From assembly GCA_002506425.1 (NCBI GenBank), contig DAXO01000084.1, positions 2,387 through 13,079 on the forward strand: a DNA stretch of 10,693 nucleotides, in the 5' to 3' direction. Shown here piece by piece: positions 1 to 5,740 of this stretch. Position numbers and translations under genes: made by a program. This DNA comes from Methanomassiliicoccaceae archaeon UBA480 (lineage in GTDB: Archaea; Thermoplasmatota; Thermoplasmata; Methanomassiliicoccales; Methanomethylophilaceae). The notes beneath the pieces were generated by a model. That model saw only the letters and a list, made by a program, of their open reading frames with translations. It searched no databases and had not been told where the DNA came from. Each line of letters starts with the position of its first letter. The first letter of the stretch is position 1.

Positions 1-838
1 GCGAAGAATCTCCCGACTCGCCGGTTGTCTGCGATCCGCTGAAGCTGATCTGTGCATCGTTCAGAGTGGATTCGACCTTGTTTCCGTCGTTGTCCGCCTT
101 CATGGTGAGCTTGGAAACCTTGATCGTGGCGCTGTCGCCCGAGGCCCCCTTGATCTTTCCGTTGGCGTCCATATAGACGTCTCCGGTGACGGAGGATGCC
201 GTGTATTCGATCTTGCTTCCCTCATAGTCTCCCTTGTAGGACAGCTCGGGGATGTTAAGCTTGAATGTGTATCCGGTGACTTTACCGCTGCTGTCGACCC
301 CGGTCTGGATGATGATCTCCTTGTCTTCTCCTCCGGTGATAGAGAAGCCTTCGGCTCCGAACGTTCCCTTTGAGCTGAGGTCTACAGTGATGTTGATCTT
401 CTTCGCGGTTGTGTCGATGCTGGTATCATAGGTCAGAGAGCCTTTGAGGATGATTTCAGTATCAGTCTCGAACTTGCTCTCTGTTCCGCCGATTGAGACG
501 GACGATCCCTTTTCGAAGACGATTATCTTCCCATCGGTGTTCTCGGATTTCAGCGTGAGCTTGGAAGGAAGGGTCAGGACTTTGCCATCCTTGACCACGA
601 AGTATCCTCCATTAAATGTGGTATCTCCGAGGGTTGCATCCTCTGTGATTTCTGTTTTGGTAGTGATTGTTCCTGAGGCAGGATTCACGGAAGGTGCGGC
701 TTCGCCCGTTCCGCTGTCACTGTTTGTGGTTTCCTCTCCTTCTGTAGCAGAAGAGTCGTCGGCGAACACTGCAACAGCCCCAAGAGCTGCAACAAACATC
801 GCCAGAACGACAATTGCCGCAAACCGATTGTTCTTCAT
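1..838 (-). CDS. Secreted Ser/Thr-rich surface protein, partial (C-terminus beyond window)
   Basis: The frame is open from ATG at 838 to the left edge (279 codons) with no stop, so the C-terminus is missing. Residues 1-26 form a signal peptide: short basic start (MKNNR), a hydrophobic core at 7-25 and a likely cleavage after VFA at 26. Residues 27-60 are rich in Ser, Thr, Glu and Gly. The rest alternates Thr, Ser, Asp, Gly and Lys with short hydrophobic stretches, as in beta-rich extracellular proteins. No cysteine or catalytic motif is visible. The start at 838 is preferred over the in-frame ATG at 844 because a GAGAGG sequence lies 7 nt before the former and only 1 nt before the latter. The protein is probably exported and exposed at the cell surface or anchored by the unseen C-terminus. 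I do not recognise a named family. Its AT content is higher than that of the genes to its right. Confidence 0.82.
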   Translation of the reverse strand, partial: MKNNRFAAIVVLAMFVAALGAVAVFADDSSATEGEETTNSDSGTGEAAPSVNPASGTITTKTEITEDATLGDTTFNGGYFVVKDGKVLTLPSKLTLKSENTDGKIIVFEKGSSVSIGGTESKFETDTEIILKGSLTYDTSIDTTAKKINITVDLSSKGTFGAEGFSITGGEDKEIIIQTGVDSSGKVTGYTFKLNIPELSYKGDYEGSKIEYTASSVTGDVYMDANGKIKGASGDSATIKVSKLTMKADNDGNKVESTLNDAQISFSGSQTTGESGDSS

Positions 839-1115
839 TCCCATTCCTCTCTCGCATAAAAGCGATTGGAGCTGGATTGTTGTCATAGATATTAAAAACG
901 AAACGTTCGAATGGCGGTTTTTTGAGCTCTTTTCGGCTGAGTGTATCATGTTATGATGGTTGTGATATATGGAAAATACGAATCGACCATGTACAAGGGC
1001 GGTGTGTCATCCTTTCCAGAACAGTGTTTTGGCAGTTCTCATCGTTGTGTCACAGTTCGGATCCTTCTGTAGGTCTACGAAACTGATAATAGTGCAGTTA
1101 ATTGTTCCTCTATTC
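839..1115. other. Divergent intergenic region, AT-rich
   Basis: This 277-bp gap separates the surface-protein gene from the winged-helix gene. It holds the minus-strand TATA box (889-898), a perfect 5-bp inverted repeat ATCAT-GTT-ATGAT at 945-957 that could be an operator, and a second TATA-like GATATAT at 964-970 on the plus strand. Reading frames here, including the upstream extension of the winged-helix frame to 969, are Cys-, Val- and Ile-rich and do not look like the coding sequence of neighbouring genes. An ATG at 989 lies about 22 nt after the GATATAT and opens a 27-codon frame ending at TAG (1070-1072), with no further support. Confidence 0.5.
889..898 (-). promoter_or_regulatory. TATA box of the surface-protein gene
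   Basis: On the minus strand TTTTTAATAT lies about 55 nt before the ATG at 838. Transcription would start near 867, giving a leader of roughly 30 nt that carries a GAGAGG ribosome binding site. A small inverted repeat, CGAA-ACG-TTCG at 899-909, sits directly upstream where the BRE or a regulator could bind. Confidence 0.55.
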
Positions 1116-1409
1116 ATGGATGTAGGCAGAGATCACCACGAGCCATGGGCATTATCCGTCTCCATATTCGAGAATGCCTATTCAATCCGCTCTCTTCTGT
1201 ACATCATGGAGAATCCCGGATGCCTTAAGACGGATCTCTACAGGAAGGTCGGAAGGAGCATAAGGATGCCCGAGAAGCTGGACAGGCTCGAAGAAGCCGG
1301 ACTCATCGTGCAGAAGGAAGAAGTGAACAGGGTCCTGCTCTTTCCTACCGAGAAGGGCAGACAGATAGGCGCGGTTTTCGCCCAGATAGACTCGATATTG
1401 AGAGAGTGA
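1116..1409 (+). CDS. Small winged helix-turn-helix protein
   Basis: This 97-residue protein is built like a stand-alone winged-helix DNA-binding domain. Helix 1 is about residues 17-32 (FENAYSIRSLLYIMENPG), the helix-turn-helix about 36-63 (LKTDLYRKVGRSIRMPEKLDRLEEAGLI) and the beta wing about 64-77 (VQKEEVNRVLLFPT). A closing helix follows at 78-96. The pattern 'LDRLEEAGLI' then a strand and 'T.KG' is typical of MarR/ArsR-like archaeal regulators. No metal or ligand site is visible, so the inducer is unknown. The frame is open back to ATG 969, but the upstream 49 residues are unlike a wHTH N-terminus, so ATG 1116 was chosen. A weak TATA-like GATAATA at 1085-1091 lies about 28 nt before it, which would make the mRNA leaderless. 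It may regulate the divergent surface protein (inference from position only). Confidence 0.72.
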   Translation: MDVGRDHHEPWALSVSIFENAYSIRSLLYIMENPGCLKTDLYRKVGRSIRMPEKLDRLEEAGLIVQKEEVNRVLLFPTEKGRQIGAVFAQIDSILRE

Positions 1410-1412
1410 AGT

Positions 1413-1429
1413 GGAGGGGAGACCCCTCC
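1413..1429. terminator. Hairpin between convergent genes
   Basis: A perfect 7-bp stem GGAGGGG / CCCCTCC closes a 3-nt loop (AGA) just after the stop of the winged-helix gene (1407-1409) and before the stop of rubrerythrin (1439-1441). Its symmetry allows it to act on both strands. Only a short TTT follows on the plus strand, so its strength as a terminator is uncertain. Confidence 0.5.
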
Positions 1430-1438
1430 GTTTGATAA

Positions 1439-1978
1439 TCACCAGTTGGTGGCCCTTACCTCGAAGAAGGACTGGGGGTGCTTGCACACGGGACAGACCT
1501 CGGGTGCGGTCTCGCCGACGTGGATGTATCCGCAGTTCCTGCACTTCCACATGACGACCTTGTCCTTCTTGAACACGACTCCGCCCTCGATGTTGCGGAG
1601 GAGGTCGTTGTATCTCTCCTCGTGGTGCTTCTCGATTCCGCCTACGCCCTCGAAGAGAGCGGCGATCTGATCGAAGCCCTCCTCCTTGGCGACCTTGGCG
1701 AAGTCGGCGTACATCGTGGTCCACTCGTAGTTCTCGCCTGCGGCGGCGTCCTTGAGGTTCTCGACGGTCTTGGGCATGGCGTTGCCGTGGAGGGCCTTGA
1801 ACCAGAGCTTGGCGTGCTCCCTCTCGTTCTCGGCGGTCTCCATGAAGATGTCGGCGATCTGCTCGTATCCCTCTTTCTTCGCCTGGGACGCGTAGAACGT
1901 GTATTTGTTCCTGGCCATGGACTCGCCCGCAAAGGCGGTCTTGAGGTTTTCCTCGGTTTTTGAGCCTTTGAATTCCAT
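1439..1978 (-). CDS. rbr: Rubrerythrin
   Basis: This is a 179-residue rubrerythrin, a cytosolic peroxidase of anaerobes that reduces hydrogen peroxide to water with electrons from rubredoxin or similar carriers. The N-terminal ferritin-like four-helix domain (about 1-135) carries the di-iron ligands: E19 in [12 protein letters not shown]52 and H55 in ENEREH, E82/E85 in GENYEW, and E116 and H119 in IEKHHEE. The C-terminal rubredoxin-like domain (about 140-179) binds one iron through C146-x2-C149 and C162-x2-C165. Length and domain order are normal and nothing is missing. The ATG at 1978 is preceded by GAGG at 1985-1988 with 6-nt spacing. It lies 56 bp after the TPR gene on the same strand and appears to have its own promoter. 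The codons are strongly biased to C and G at third positions, as in highly expressed genes. Confidence 0.97.
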   Translation of the reverse strand: MEFKGSKTEENLKTAFAGESMARNKYTFYASQAKKEGYEQIADIFMETAENEREHAKLWFKALHGNAMPKTVENLKDAAAGENYEWTTMYADFAKVAKEEGFDQIAALFEGVGGIEKHHEERYNDLLRNIEGGVVFKKDKVVMWKCRNCGYIHVGETAPEVCPVCKHPQSFFEVRATNW

Positions 1979-2021
1979 GATATTCCTCGGAAATCGACAT
2001 TGCTACGGACCTATATGAACC

Positions 2022-2030
2022 TATTTAACG
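2022..2030 (-). promoter_or_regulatory. Probable TATA box of rubrerythrin
   Basis: On the minus strand CGTTAAATAG (around 2021-2030) lies in the 56-bp gap before rubrerythrin. Transcription from it would start near 2000 and leave a ~20-nt leader holding the GAGG ribosome binding site. A second TATA-like CATATAG at 2011-2017 is possible but would leave too short a leader for that site. Confidence 0.45.
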
Positions 2031-2034
2031 GCGT

Positions 2035-2670
2035 TTAGTTCCGCCTGAATCCAGACAGCAACCCTTTCTTCTGCTTAAGGTTCCCATTCTTGTCGAACTT
2101 CTCGCGCATCAGCCTGTCATAGTTCTTTTTGACGGACTGGTCCGCCGGTTTGAGCTCCATCAGAACCTCGAGCTCCATCTTGGCCTTGGCATAGTCCTTC
2201 AGGTCGTTGAGGAGCAGTACGGCATAGTTCTGATGATAGACGTAGTTGTTCGAATCGGCGGCTATGGCCTTCTCATAGAATTCCGCCGCTTTTTTGAAAT
2301 CGGTCATCTGGTTCCTGAGGAATCTCGCGTAGCCGTTGTAGGCCTCTGCCGAAGGCTTCAGCTCGAGGATCCTCTCGAAAAGCGCGGAGGTCTCCCTGTT
2401 GTTGCGCTTGTCCGAGGCGAGGACAGAGGCCTTGGCTTCAAGGGCCTCCACGTTGTCCGGCTCTAGATCCAGAACGATATCGAGCTGCATCATGCCGTAC
2501 TCTCTGTCATCCAGGTCCTTGAACGCTATGTTGGCGAGAACGAGCCGAGGTCCGGTGTTGTGCGGGTCCGTGGCGAGATATTCCTCGAGGGTCCTGGCGG
2601 CTCCTGCAGGATTGCCGCTGGATGCCTGGTTCCTCGCTTTCGTCACGGCCTTGAAGGCCTTGTCTTCCAT
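2035..2670 (-). CDS. TPR-repeat protein
   Basis: The 211-residue protein consists of about five tetratricopeptide-like helix pairs. The clearest are residues ~5-36 (ending ATDPHN), ~37-73 (ending DLEPDN), ~74-105 (ending ELKPSA), ~106-140 (FEKAA-type helix, ending AADSNN) and ~141-175 (ending ELKPAD). The periodic A/G/Y positions and the recurring 'Asp/Lys-Pro-x' turn are characteristic. There is no signal peptide or membrane segment, so it is a cytosolic scaffold. The last 20 residues are strongly basic (KQKK, GFRRN). Partner proteins cannot be told from the sequence. It is followed by rubrerythrin on the same strand and is divergent from the membrane protein at 2757. ATG 2670 has a TATA-like TTTATCG about 25 nt upstream and no ribosome binding site, so the mRNA is probably leaderless. 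It ends in TAA. Confidence 0.88.
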   Translation of the reverse strand: MEDKAFKAVTKARNQASSGNPAGAARTLEEYLATDPHNTGPRLVLANIAFKDLDDREYGMMQLDIVLDLEPDNVEALEAKASVLASDKRNNRETSALFERILELKPSAEAYNGYARFLRNQMTDFKKAAEFYEKAIAADSNNYVYHQNYAVLLLNDLKDYAKAKMELEVLMELKPADQSVKKNYDRLMREKFDKNGNLKQKKGLLSGFRRN

Positions 2671-2691
2671 GATCGGTTGATTGCCAGCGTA

Positions 2692-2698
2692 CGATAAA
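2692..2698 (-). promoter_or_regulatory. TATA box of the TPR gene
   Basis: TTTATCG on the minus strand is centred about 25 nt before ATG 2670, the spacing expected for a transcript that begins at the start codon. There is no Shine-Dalgarno sequence between the box and the ATG. Confidence 0.5.
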
Positions 2699-2727
2699 GG
2701 GATGTCTGTCGTTTCCTGGTGGAGATG

Positions 2728-2735
2728 ATTATAAA
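2728..2735 (+). promoter_or_regulatory. TATA box of the 4-TM protein gene
   Basis: ATTATAAA is centred about 25 nt before ATG 2757, so transcription should begin at or within a few bases of the start codon (leaderless). Confidence 0.6.
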
Positions 2736-2756
2736 CTGTCGAGCGATGGGCCGATC

Positions 2757-3155
2757 ATGGATCTGGGGAAGTCTCTCAAGTCGTTCGCATGCGGGATAGT
2801 GATGACGATGATCCTGGTCGCCGTCGTGCCTTTGGTGATGGACGAGTTCATATCGCCTGTCATAAGGGACGCTGTAGGGGACAGGGACTTCCTGTTCATG
2901 ACCTCGGATTTCCTCTGCCTTCTCCTGGTCTGGGGCGTCCTGTTCGGATTCATGGCCCTCCTCGGAGCCGGGGGTATACTCAGGCGCTACGGAGCATTCG
3001 GCATCCTGGGCCTGATCGCGGCGTATTGGATCATGGGCGATGTGTCCCAAGCGGTGCTTCCCCTTTCGGTGCTTGCGGCGATACTCGTGGTTTCCTGGAT
3101 CATCCGTATCAAAAAGAGAGGAAAAAGTGAGCAGAAATTACCGAATGCACGCTAA
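2757..3155 (+). CDS. Small four-helix membrane protein, function unknown
   Basis: This 132-residue protein has four likely membrane helices at about residues 8-28, 47-72, 78-94 and 97-117. It ends with a basic cytosolic tail (IKKRGKSEQKLPNAR). Charged residues are almost confined to the loops (VMDEF, RDAVGDRD, LRRYG), and no catalytic or transport motif is visible. I do not recognise the family. It could be a small membrane-anchored or accessory protein. It stands alone on the plus strand, divergent from the TPR gene and convergent with the 8-TM membrane protein gene. The start at ATG 2757 is supported by the TATA box at 2728-2735. It ends in TAA at 3153-3155. Confidence 0.75.
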   Translation: MDLGKSLKSFACGIVMTMILVAVVPLVMDEFISPVIRDAVGDRDFLFMTSDFLCLLLVWGVLFGFMALLGAGGILRRYGAFGILGLIAAYWIMGDVSQAVLPLSVLAAILVVSWIIRIKKRGKSEQKLPNAR

Positions 3156-3266
3156 TATTGCTCCAATGACCAGTATTTATTAAATATGATGATTTAATGC
3201 GCACCTTGGCAGGCGGAGTACGGAGCTGCGGTCATCAGTCGTTTTCCTCCTTTACTCGACTTCCAA
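3156..3266. other. Convergent intergenic region with AT-rich patch and orphan ribosome binding site
   Basis: A TATA-like AT-rich stretch (TATTTATTAAATA, 3174-3186) lies after the 4-TM gene with no gene in the right place to use it on the plus strand. A TTTT run at 3242-3245 could end plus-strand transcripts. On the minus strand a strong AAAGGAGG sits at 3246-3253, 10 nt before an ATG at 3235 that opens a 13-codon frame ending at TAA (3194-3196). The tiny frame and the AT-rich patch are described because they are visible; neither is shown to be functional. Confidence 0.4.
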
Positions 3267-4406
3267 TCACAAGCGACGTTCCGCCTGCTTCTTTCTGCAT
3301 CTTTCGCATATGATTGCCCTGTCTTCGCGCTCGAAGTTGTTGGTGTACAGGACCCCGTACATTATCGATGTCAGCAGGAGAGGGACGAGGAACAGCGCAT
3401 AGTTCAGAAGGATGGAGAACGCGTTGTTGCCCAGATAAACCGAAAGCAGAAACATCATCATGAAGACTCCAAGTGCCGTGAACGTCGTGAACAATCTGTT
3501 CTTGGCGCCTTTCCAAAGATAGTAGTCTCTGTGAGCCTCCGATTTCGCCTTGGCGCCTATGCTCCTGAATATCTGCCAGGGGAGGATGAGGGCAGGGGTG
3601 AACATAGAGAGCATTACCGTGATGGCCAGCATCGTCTTCCAGCTCATCACCTCCAGGAAGTACGGGTTCACGAAGAGGTAAGATGATACAAGGAGTCCGA
3701 GTATGAACAGGTATGTAGATATGCTCAGGGTCCTCCTAAGATCGAAGAGGTGCTTCGGGGCTGGAGGATCTACGACTACTTCATGCACATCGATGATGTC
3801 GGGTACCATGAAGAAGGACTCCGCCTTCCCGCGAACCTTCTGTTCGGCATGGGCGTTCATGGCGTCGATCACCTCGGGGATGTATCTGCGGAGATAGGAC
3901 GAGATGACGGTGGTGACTCCTATGGATGTGAACAGCATCACGGCGAACGTCCCCAGGAAGCCCACAGTGGCATTCAAGAGATTCGGCAGATGGATTCCCA
4001 CGGCGCTCAGTATATCGTATATCGCATCGGCGTAGTAGTATTCGCCTGTAGCGTAGTTGAATATCCACAGCAGCGTCGTCAGCCCCAATGCGAAAACGGA
4101 TAGGTCCCTGAAGGGGAACACCCCCTTGGGCAAATGTATTGCGCACGGAACTCCCAGAACGGCGAAGCAGAATGTGAACGACAGGCACAGAAGCTCAATC
4201 ATCTTCACGAGCCTGAACGAATCTATGTAGATGATGGAGCATATCCATATCGCCAGACACGCTGCGACGAAGAACGGGAATGCCCTGAGCAAGGGCATCT
4301 CGTCTCTAGGCTCTTCAGCGGCGCATTCCACGGCGGAGCTGTGGGCCGCGGCCTGATCGACGGCGTCGCTCGCCGTCTCCATGGCTTCATCGAGCCGGGA
4401 GTTCAT
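3267..4406 (-). CDS. Eight-helix membrane protein with cytosolic CxxC tail, function unknown
   Basis: Counted from ATG 4406 the protein has 379 residues. An acidic, alanine-rich N-terminus (1-40) precedes four helices (~41-60, 67-88, 99-117, 143-169). A hydrophilic loop (~170-225, containing RRYIPEVIDAMNAHAEQKV and several Val/Asp/Pro stretches) follows, then four more helices (~226-246, 251-274, 303-323, 329-352). The tail ends with C-E-R-C followed by basic residues (KKQAERRL), a possible half metal-binding or redox site. The two halves may be related. I do not recognise a transporter or enzyme family. The frame is open to ATG 4424, but the TATA box at 4429-4436 would lie only 5 nt from that codon. 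The in-frame ATG at 4406 lies 26 nt from its centre, as in the other leaderless genes here, so it was chosen. It is divergent from HMG-CoA reductase. Confidence 0.8.
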   Translation of the reverse strand: MNSRLDEAMETASDAVDQAAAHSSAVECAAEEPRDEMPLLRAFPFFVAACLAIWICSIIYIDSFRLVKMIELLCLSFTFCFAVLGVPCAIHLPKGVFPFRDLSVFALGLTTLLWIFNYATGEYYYADAIYDILSAVGIHLPNLLNATVGFLGTFAVMLFTSIGVTTVISSYLRRYIPEVIDAMNAHAEQKVRGKAESFFMVPDIIDVHEVVVDPPAPKHLFDLRRTLSISTYLFILGLLVSSYLFVNPYFLEVMSWKTMLAITVMLSMFTPALILPWQIFRSIGAKAKSEAHRDYYLWKGAKNRLFTTFTALGVFMMMFLLSVYLGNNAFSILLNYALFLVPLLLTSIMYGVLYTNNFEREDRAIICERCRKKQAERRL

Positions 4407-4412
4407 CGCTTG

Positions 4413-4427
4413 TGCATGTTGCATGCA
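4413..4427. promoter_or_regulatory. Palindromic operator candidate
   Basis: A perfect inverted repeat TGCATG-TTG-CATGCA lies between the TATA box (4429-4436) and the inferred start of the 8-TM gene at 4406. A dimeric regulator bound here would block that transcript. It also overlaps the alternative upstream ATG at 4424. Confidence 0.4.
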
Positions 4428-4428
4428 T

Positions 4429-4436
4429 ATTTAAAT
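4429..4436. promoter_or_regulatory. Shared palindromic TATA box of two divergent genes
   Basis: ATTTAAAT is its own reverse complement and sits between the 8-TM gene and HMG-CoA reductase. It is centred 26 nt from ATG 4406 on the minus strand and would place a plus-strand start near 4458, just before the HMG-CoA reductase frame. A second plus-strand box, CATTTATG at about 4459-4466, would instead place the start next to ATG 4490. Confidence 0.55.
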
Positions 4437-4489
4437 CACCCTTGGTGTCGAAGACATCATTTATGAATCGTCGAACAATCCGCAGATGC

Positions 4490-5644
4490 ATGAACAACTA
4501 CGACGGGCTGAAGAACCGCGGCCATTCTCCGGATGATATGCTGGAGAGGAGGACCGCCGCCGAGGCGTTCTCCGGCGCGGAGCTCAGGGAGATCGCAGCA
4601 GGAGGCATGTCTCCGGAGACGGCATCGAAGAACATCGAGAATATGATCGGGACCGTCCAGATCCCCCTGGGCTATGCGGGGCCGGTGCACATCGAGGGCT
4701 CTGCGGCTTCGGGGGACTTCCTGGTGCCTCTTGCCACCACTGAAGGCGCTCTGGTGGCGTCGATCTCTCGCGGAATGTCCGTGATGAACGACGGAGGAGG
4801 GGTCCGCGCGAGGGTGTTCGGCGATGCCATGACGCGTGCTCCGGTGTTCCGCGTCGACGGATTGGAGCATTGCGCCGATGTCATGGAGTGGATAGATTCC
4901 CATCGCGAGGATCTCGAAGCCGCCGTTTCCGCTACGACGTCCCACGGCAGGCTCTCGCGCATCGAGCAGTTCCCCGATGGGAGGAGCCTCTTCGTCCGTC
5001 TCTCGTTCGAGACCGGAGATGCCATGGGCATGAACATGGCCACCATAGCGAGCGAGGCTGTTGGCAGACTGATAGAGAAGGAGACGGGAGCCGTGATGAT
5101 TTCCGTATCCGGCAACATGTGCTCGGACAAGAAGCCCGCCGCCATCAACATGATCGAGGGACGCGGCAAATGCGTCGTGGCCGAGGCGAGGATCCCTAAG
5201 GAGATCGTCGAGAAGCGTCTGCATGCGACTTCGCCTGCCATCGTCGAGACGAACTACCGCAAGAATCTAGTCGGAAGCAGTCTGGCGGGAACCCTCGGCG
5301 CCAACGCTCATGCCGCCAACATGGTCGCAGCCGTTTACATCGCCACTGGGCAGGACCCCGCCCAGGTCGTCGGAGGAAGCATGGCGATGACCACCTGCGA
5401 GGATATCGACGGGGATCTGTACATAAGCGTCCGCATGCCCGCAGTGGAGGTGGGCACTGTCGGCGGAGGCACCCGTCTTCCCTGCCAGCACGAGGCGCTG
5501 GAGATGATAGGGTGCGCCGGCGATGGCAAGGCCCGGAAGCTGGCCGAGATCGTCGCGGCCACTGTTCTGGCCGGTGAGCTCTCTACGCTTGCGGCCCAGA
5601 CCGCAGGGCAGCTGGGAAGCGCCCATGCCCGGCTCGGCCGGTGA
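4490..5644 (+). CDS. hmgA: HMG-CoA reductase (class I, archaeal)
   Basis: The enzyme reduces 3-hydroxy-3-methylglutaryl-CoA to mevalonate with two NADPH, the committed step to archaeal isoprenoid lipids. From ATG 4490 it has 384 residues, the size of archaeal class I enzymes without a membrane anchor. Visible motifs are ENMIGTVQIPLGYAGP (50-65), ATTEGALVAS with the catalytic Glu (~85), DAMGMNM (177-183), the catalytic Lys in SDKKPAAIN (~214), the catalytic Asp in GQDPAQ (~289), GTVGGGT near the end and the catalytic His in SAHARLGR (~379). The frame is open to 4412, with in-frame ATGs at 4463 and 4490. The former adds a basic stretch (NRRTIRRC) not expected in this family, so 4490 is preferred without certainty. 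It is cytosolic and stands as a single transcription unit, followed by a strong hairpin. Confidence 0.96.
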   Translation: MNNYDGLKNRGHSPDDMLERRTAAEAFSGAELREIAAGGMSPETASKNIENMIGTVQIPLGYAGPVHIEGSAASGDFLVPLATTEGALVASISRGMSVMNDGGGVRARVFGDAMTRAPVFRVDGLEHCADVMEWIDSHREDLEAAVSATTSHGRLSRIEQFPDGRSLFVRLSFETGDAMGMNMATIASEAVGRLIEKETGAVMISVSGNMCSDKKPAAINMIEGRGKCVVAEARIPKEIVEKRLHATSPAIVETNYRKNLVGSSLAGTLGANAHAANMVAAVYIATGQDPAQVVGGSMAMTTCEDIDGDLYISVRMPAVEVGTVGGGTRLPCQHEALEMIGCAGDGKARKLAEIVAATVLAGELSTLAAQTAGQLGSAHARLGR

Positions 5645-5654
5645 AAACGTCTTC

Positions 5655-5688
5655 CGAGGCGCCGCGATTCGTTTCCGCGCGCGCCTCG
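5655..5688 (+). terminator. Strong GC-rich hairpin after HMG-CoA reductase
   Basis: Starting 10 nt after the HMG-CoA reductase stop, the arm CGAGGCGCCGCG (5655-5666) pairs with 5676-5688 through 12 base pairs with one bulged base (C5680) and a 9-nt loop. A TTTTT run follows at 5707-5711 but is also part of the pheT TATA box. A role as terminator or as mRNA 3'-end protection is likely. Confidence 0.55.
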
Positions 5689-5706
5689 CGCTCCTGCGCG
5701 TCCGCG

Positions 5707-5717
5707 TTTTTAATATA
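5707..5717 (+). promoter_or_regulatory. TATA box of pheT
   Basis: TTTTTAATATA is centred about 28-29 nt before ATG 5741. No ribosome binding site precedes the ATG, so the pheT-peroxiredoxin transcript is probably leaderless. Confidence 0.65.
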
Positions 5718-5740
5718 CCGAACCCAGGATTTCCCCTCAT

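Larger units (their letters stand above)
2667..2760. repeat. 10-bp inverted repeat over two divergent start codons
   Basis: CCATGATCGG at 2667-2676 and its exact reverse complement CCGATCATGG at 2751-2760 each contain the start codon of one of the two divergent genes. Read in the direction of its own gene, each copy is CCGATCATGG with the ATG at the same place. The two copies are 74 bp apart and bracket both TATA boxes. Confidence 0.6.

Noticed and set aside
990..1010. GGGCGGTGTGT resembles the universal 3' region of 16S rRNA (reverse strand)
   Set aside because: Only 11 bases match and the flanks do not continue into rRNA sequence, so this is chance similarity.
989..1072. 27-codon frame after the GATATAT at 964-970
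   Set aside because: The spacing is roughly right for a leaderless start, but there is no coding bias or recognisable motif and it ends in TAG, otherwise unused here.
969..1115. Longer winged-helix protein starting at ATG 969
   Set aside because: The extra 49 residues do not look coding and precede a compact complete wHTH domain starting at 1116.
1182..2000. 272-residue minus-strand frame over rubrerythrin
   Set aside because: Arg/Gly-rich shadow of rubrerythrin in another frame; rubrerythrin itself is unmistakable.
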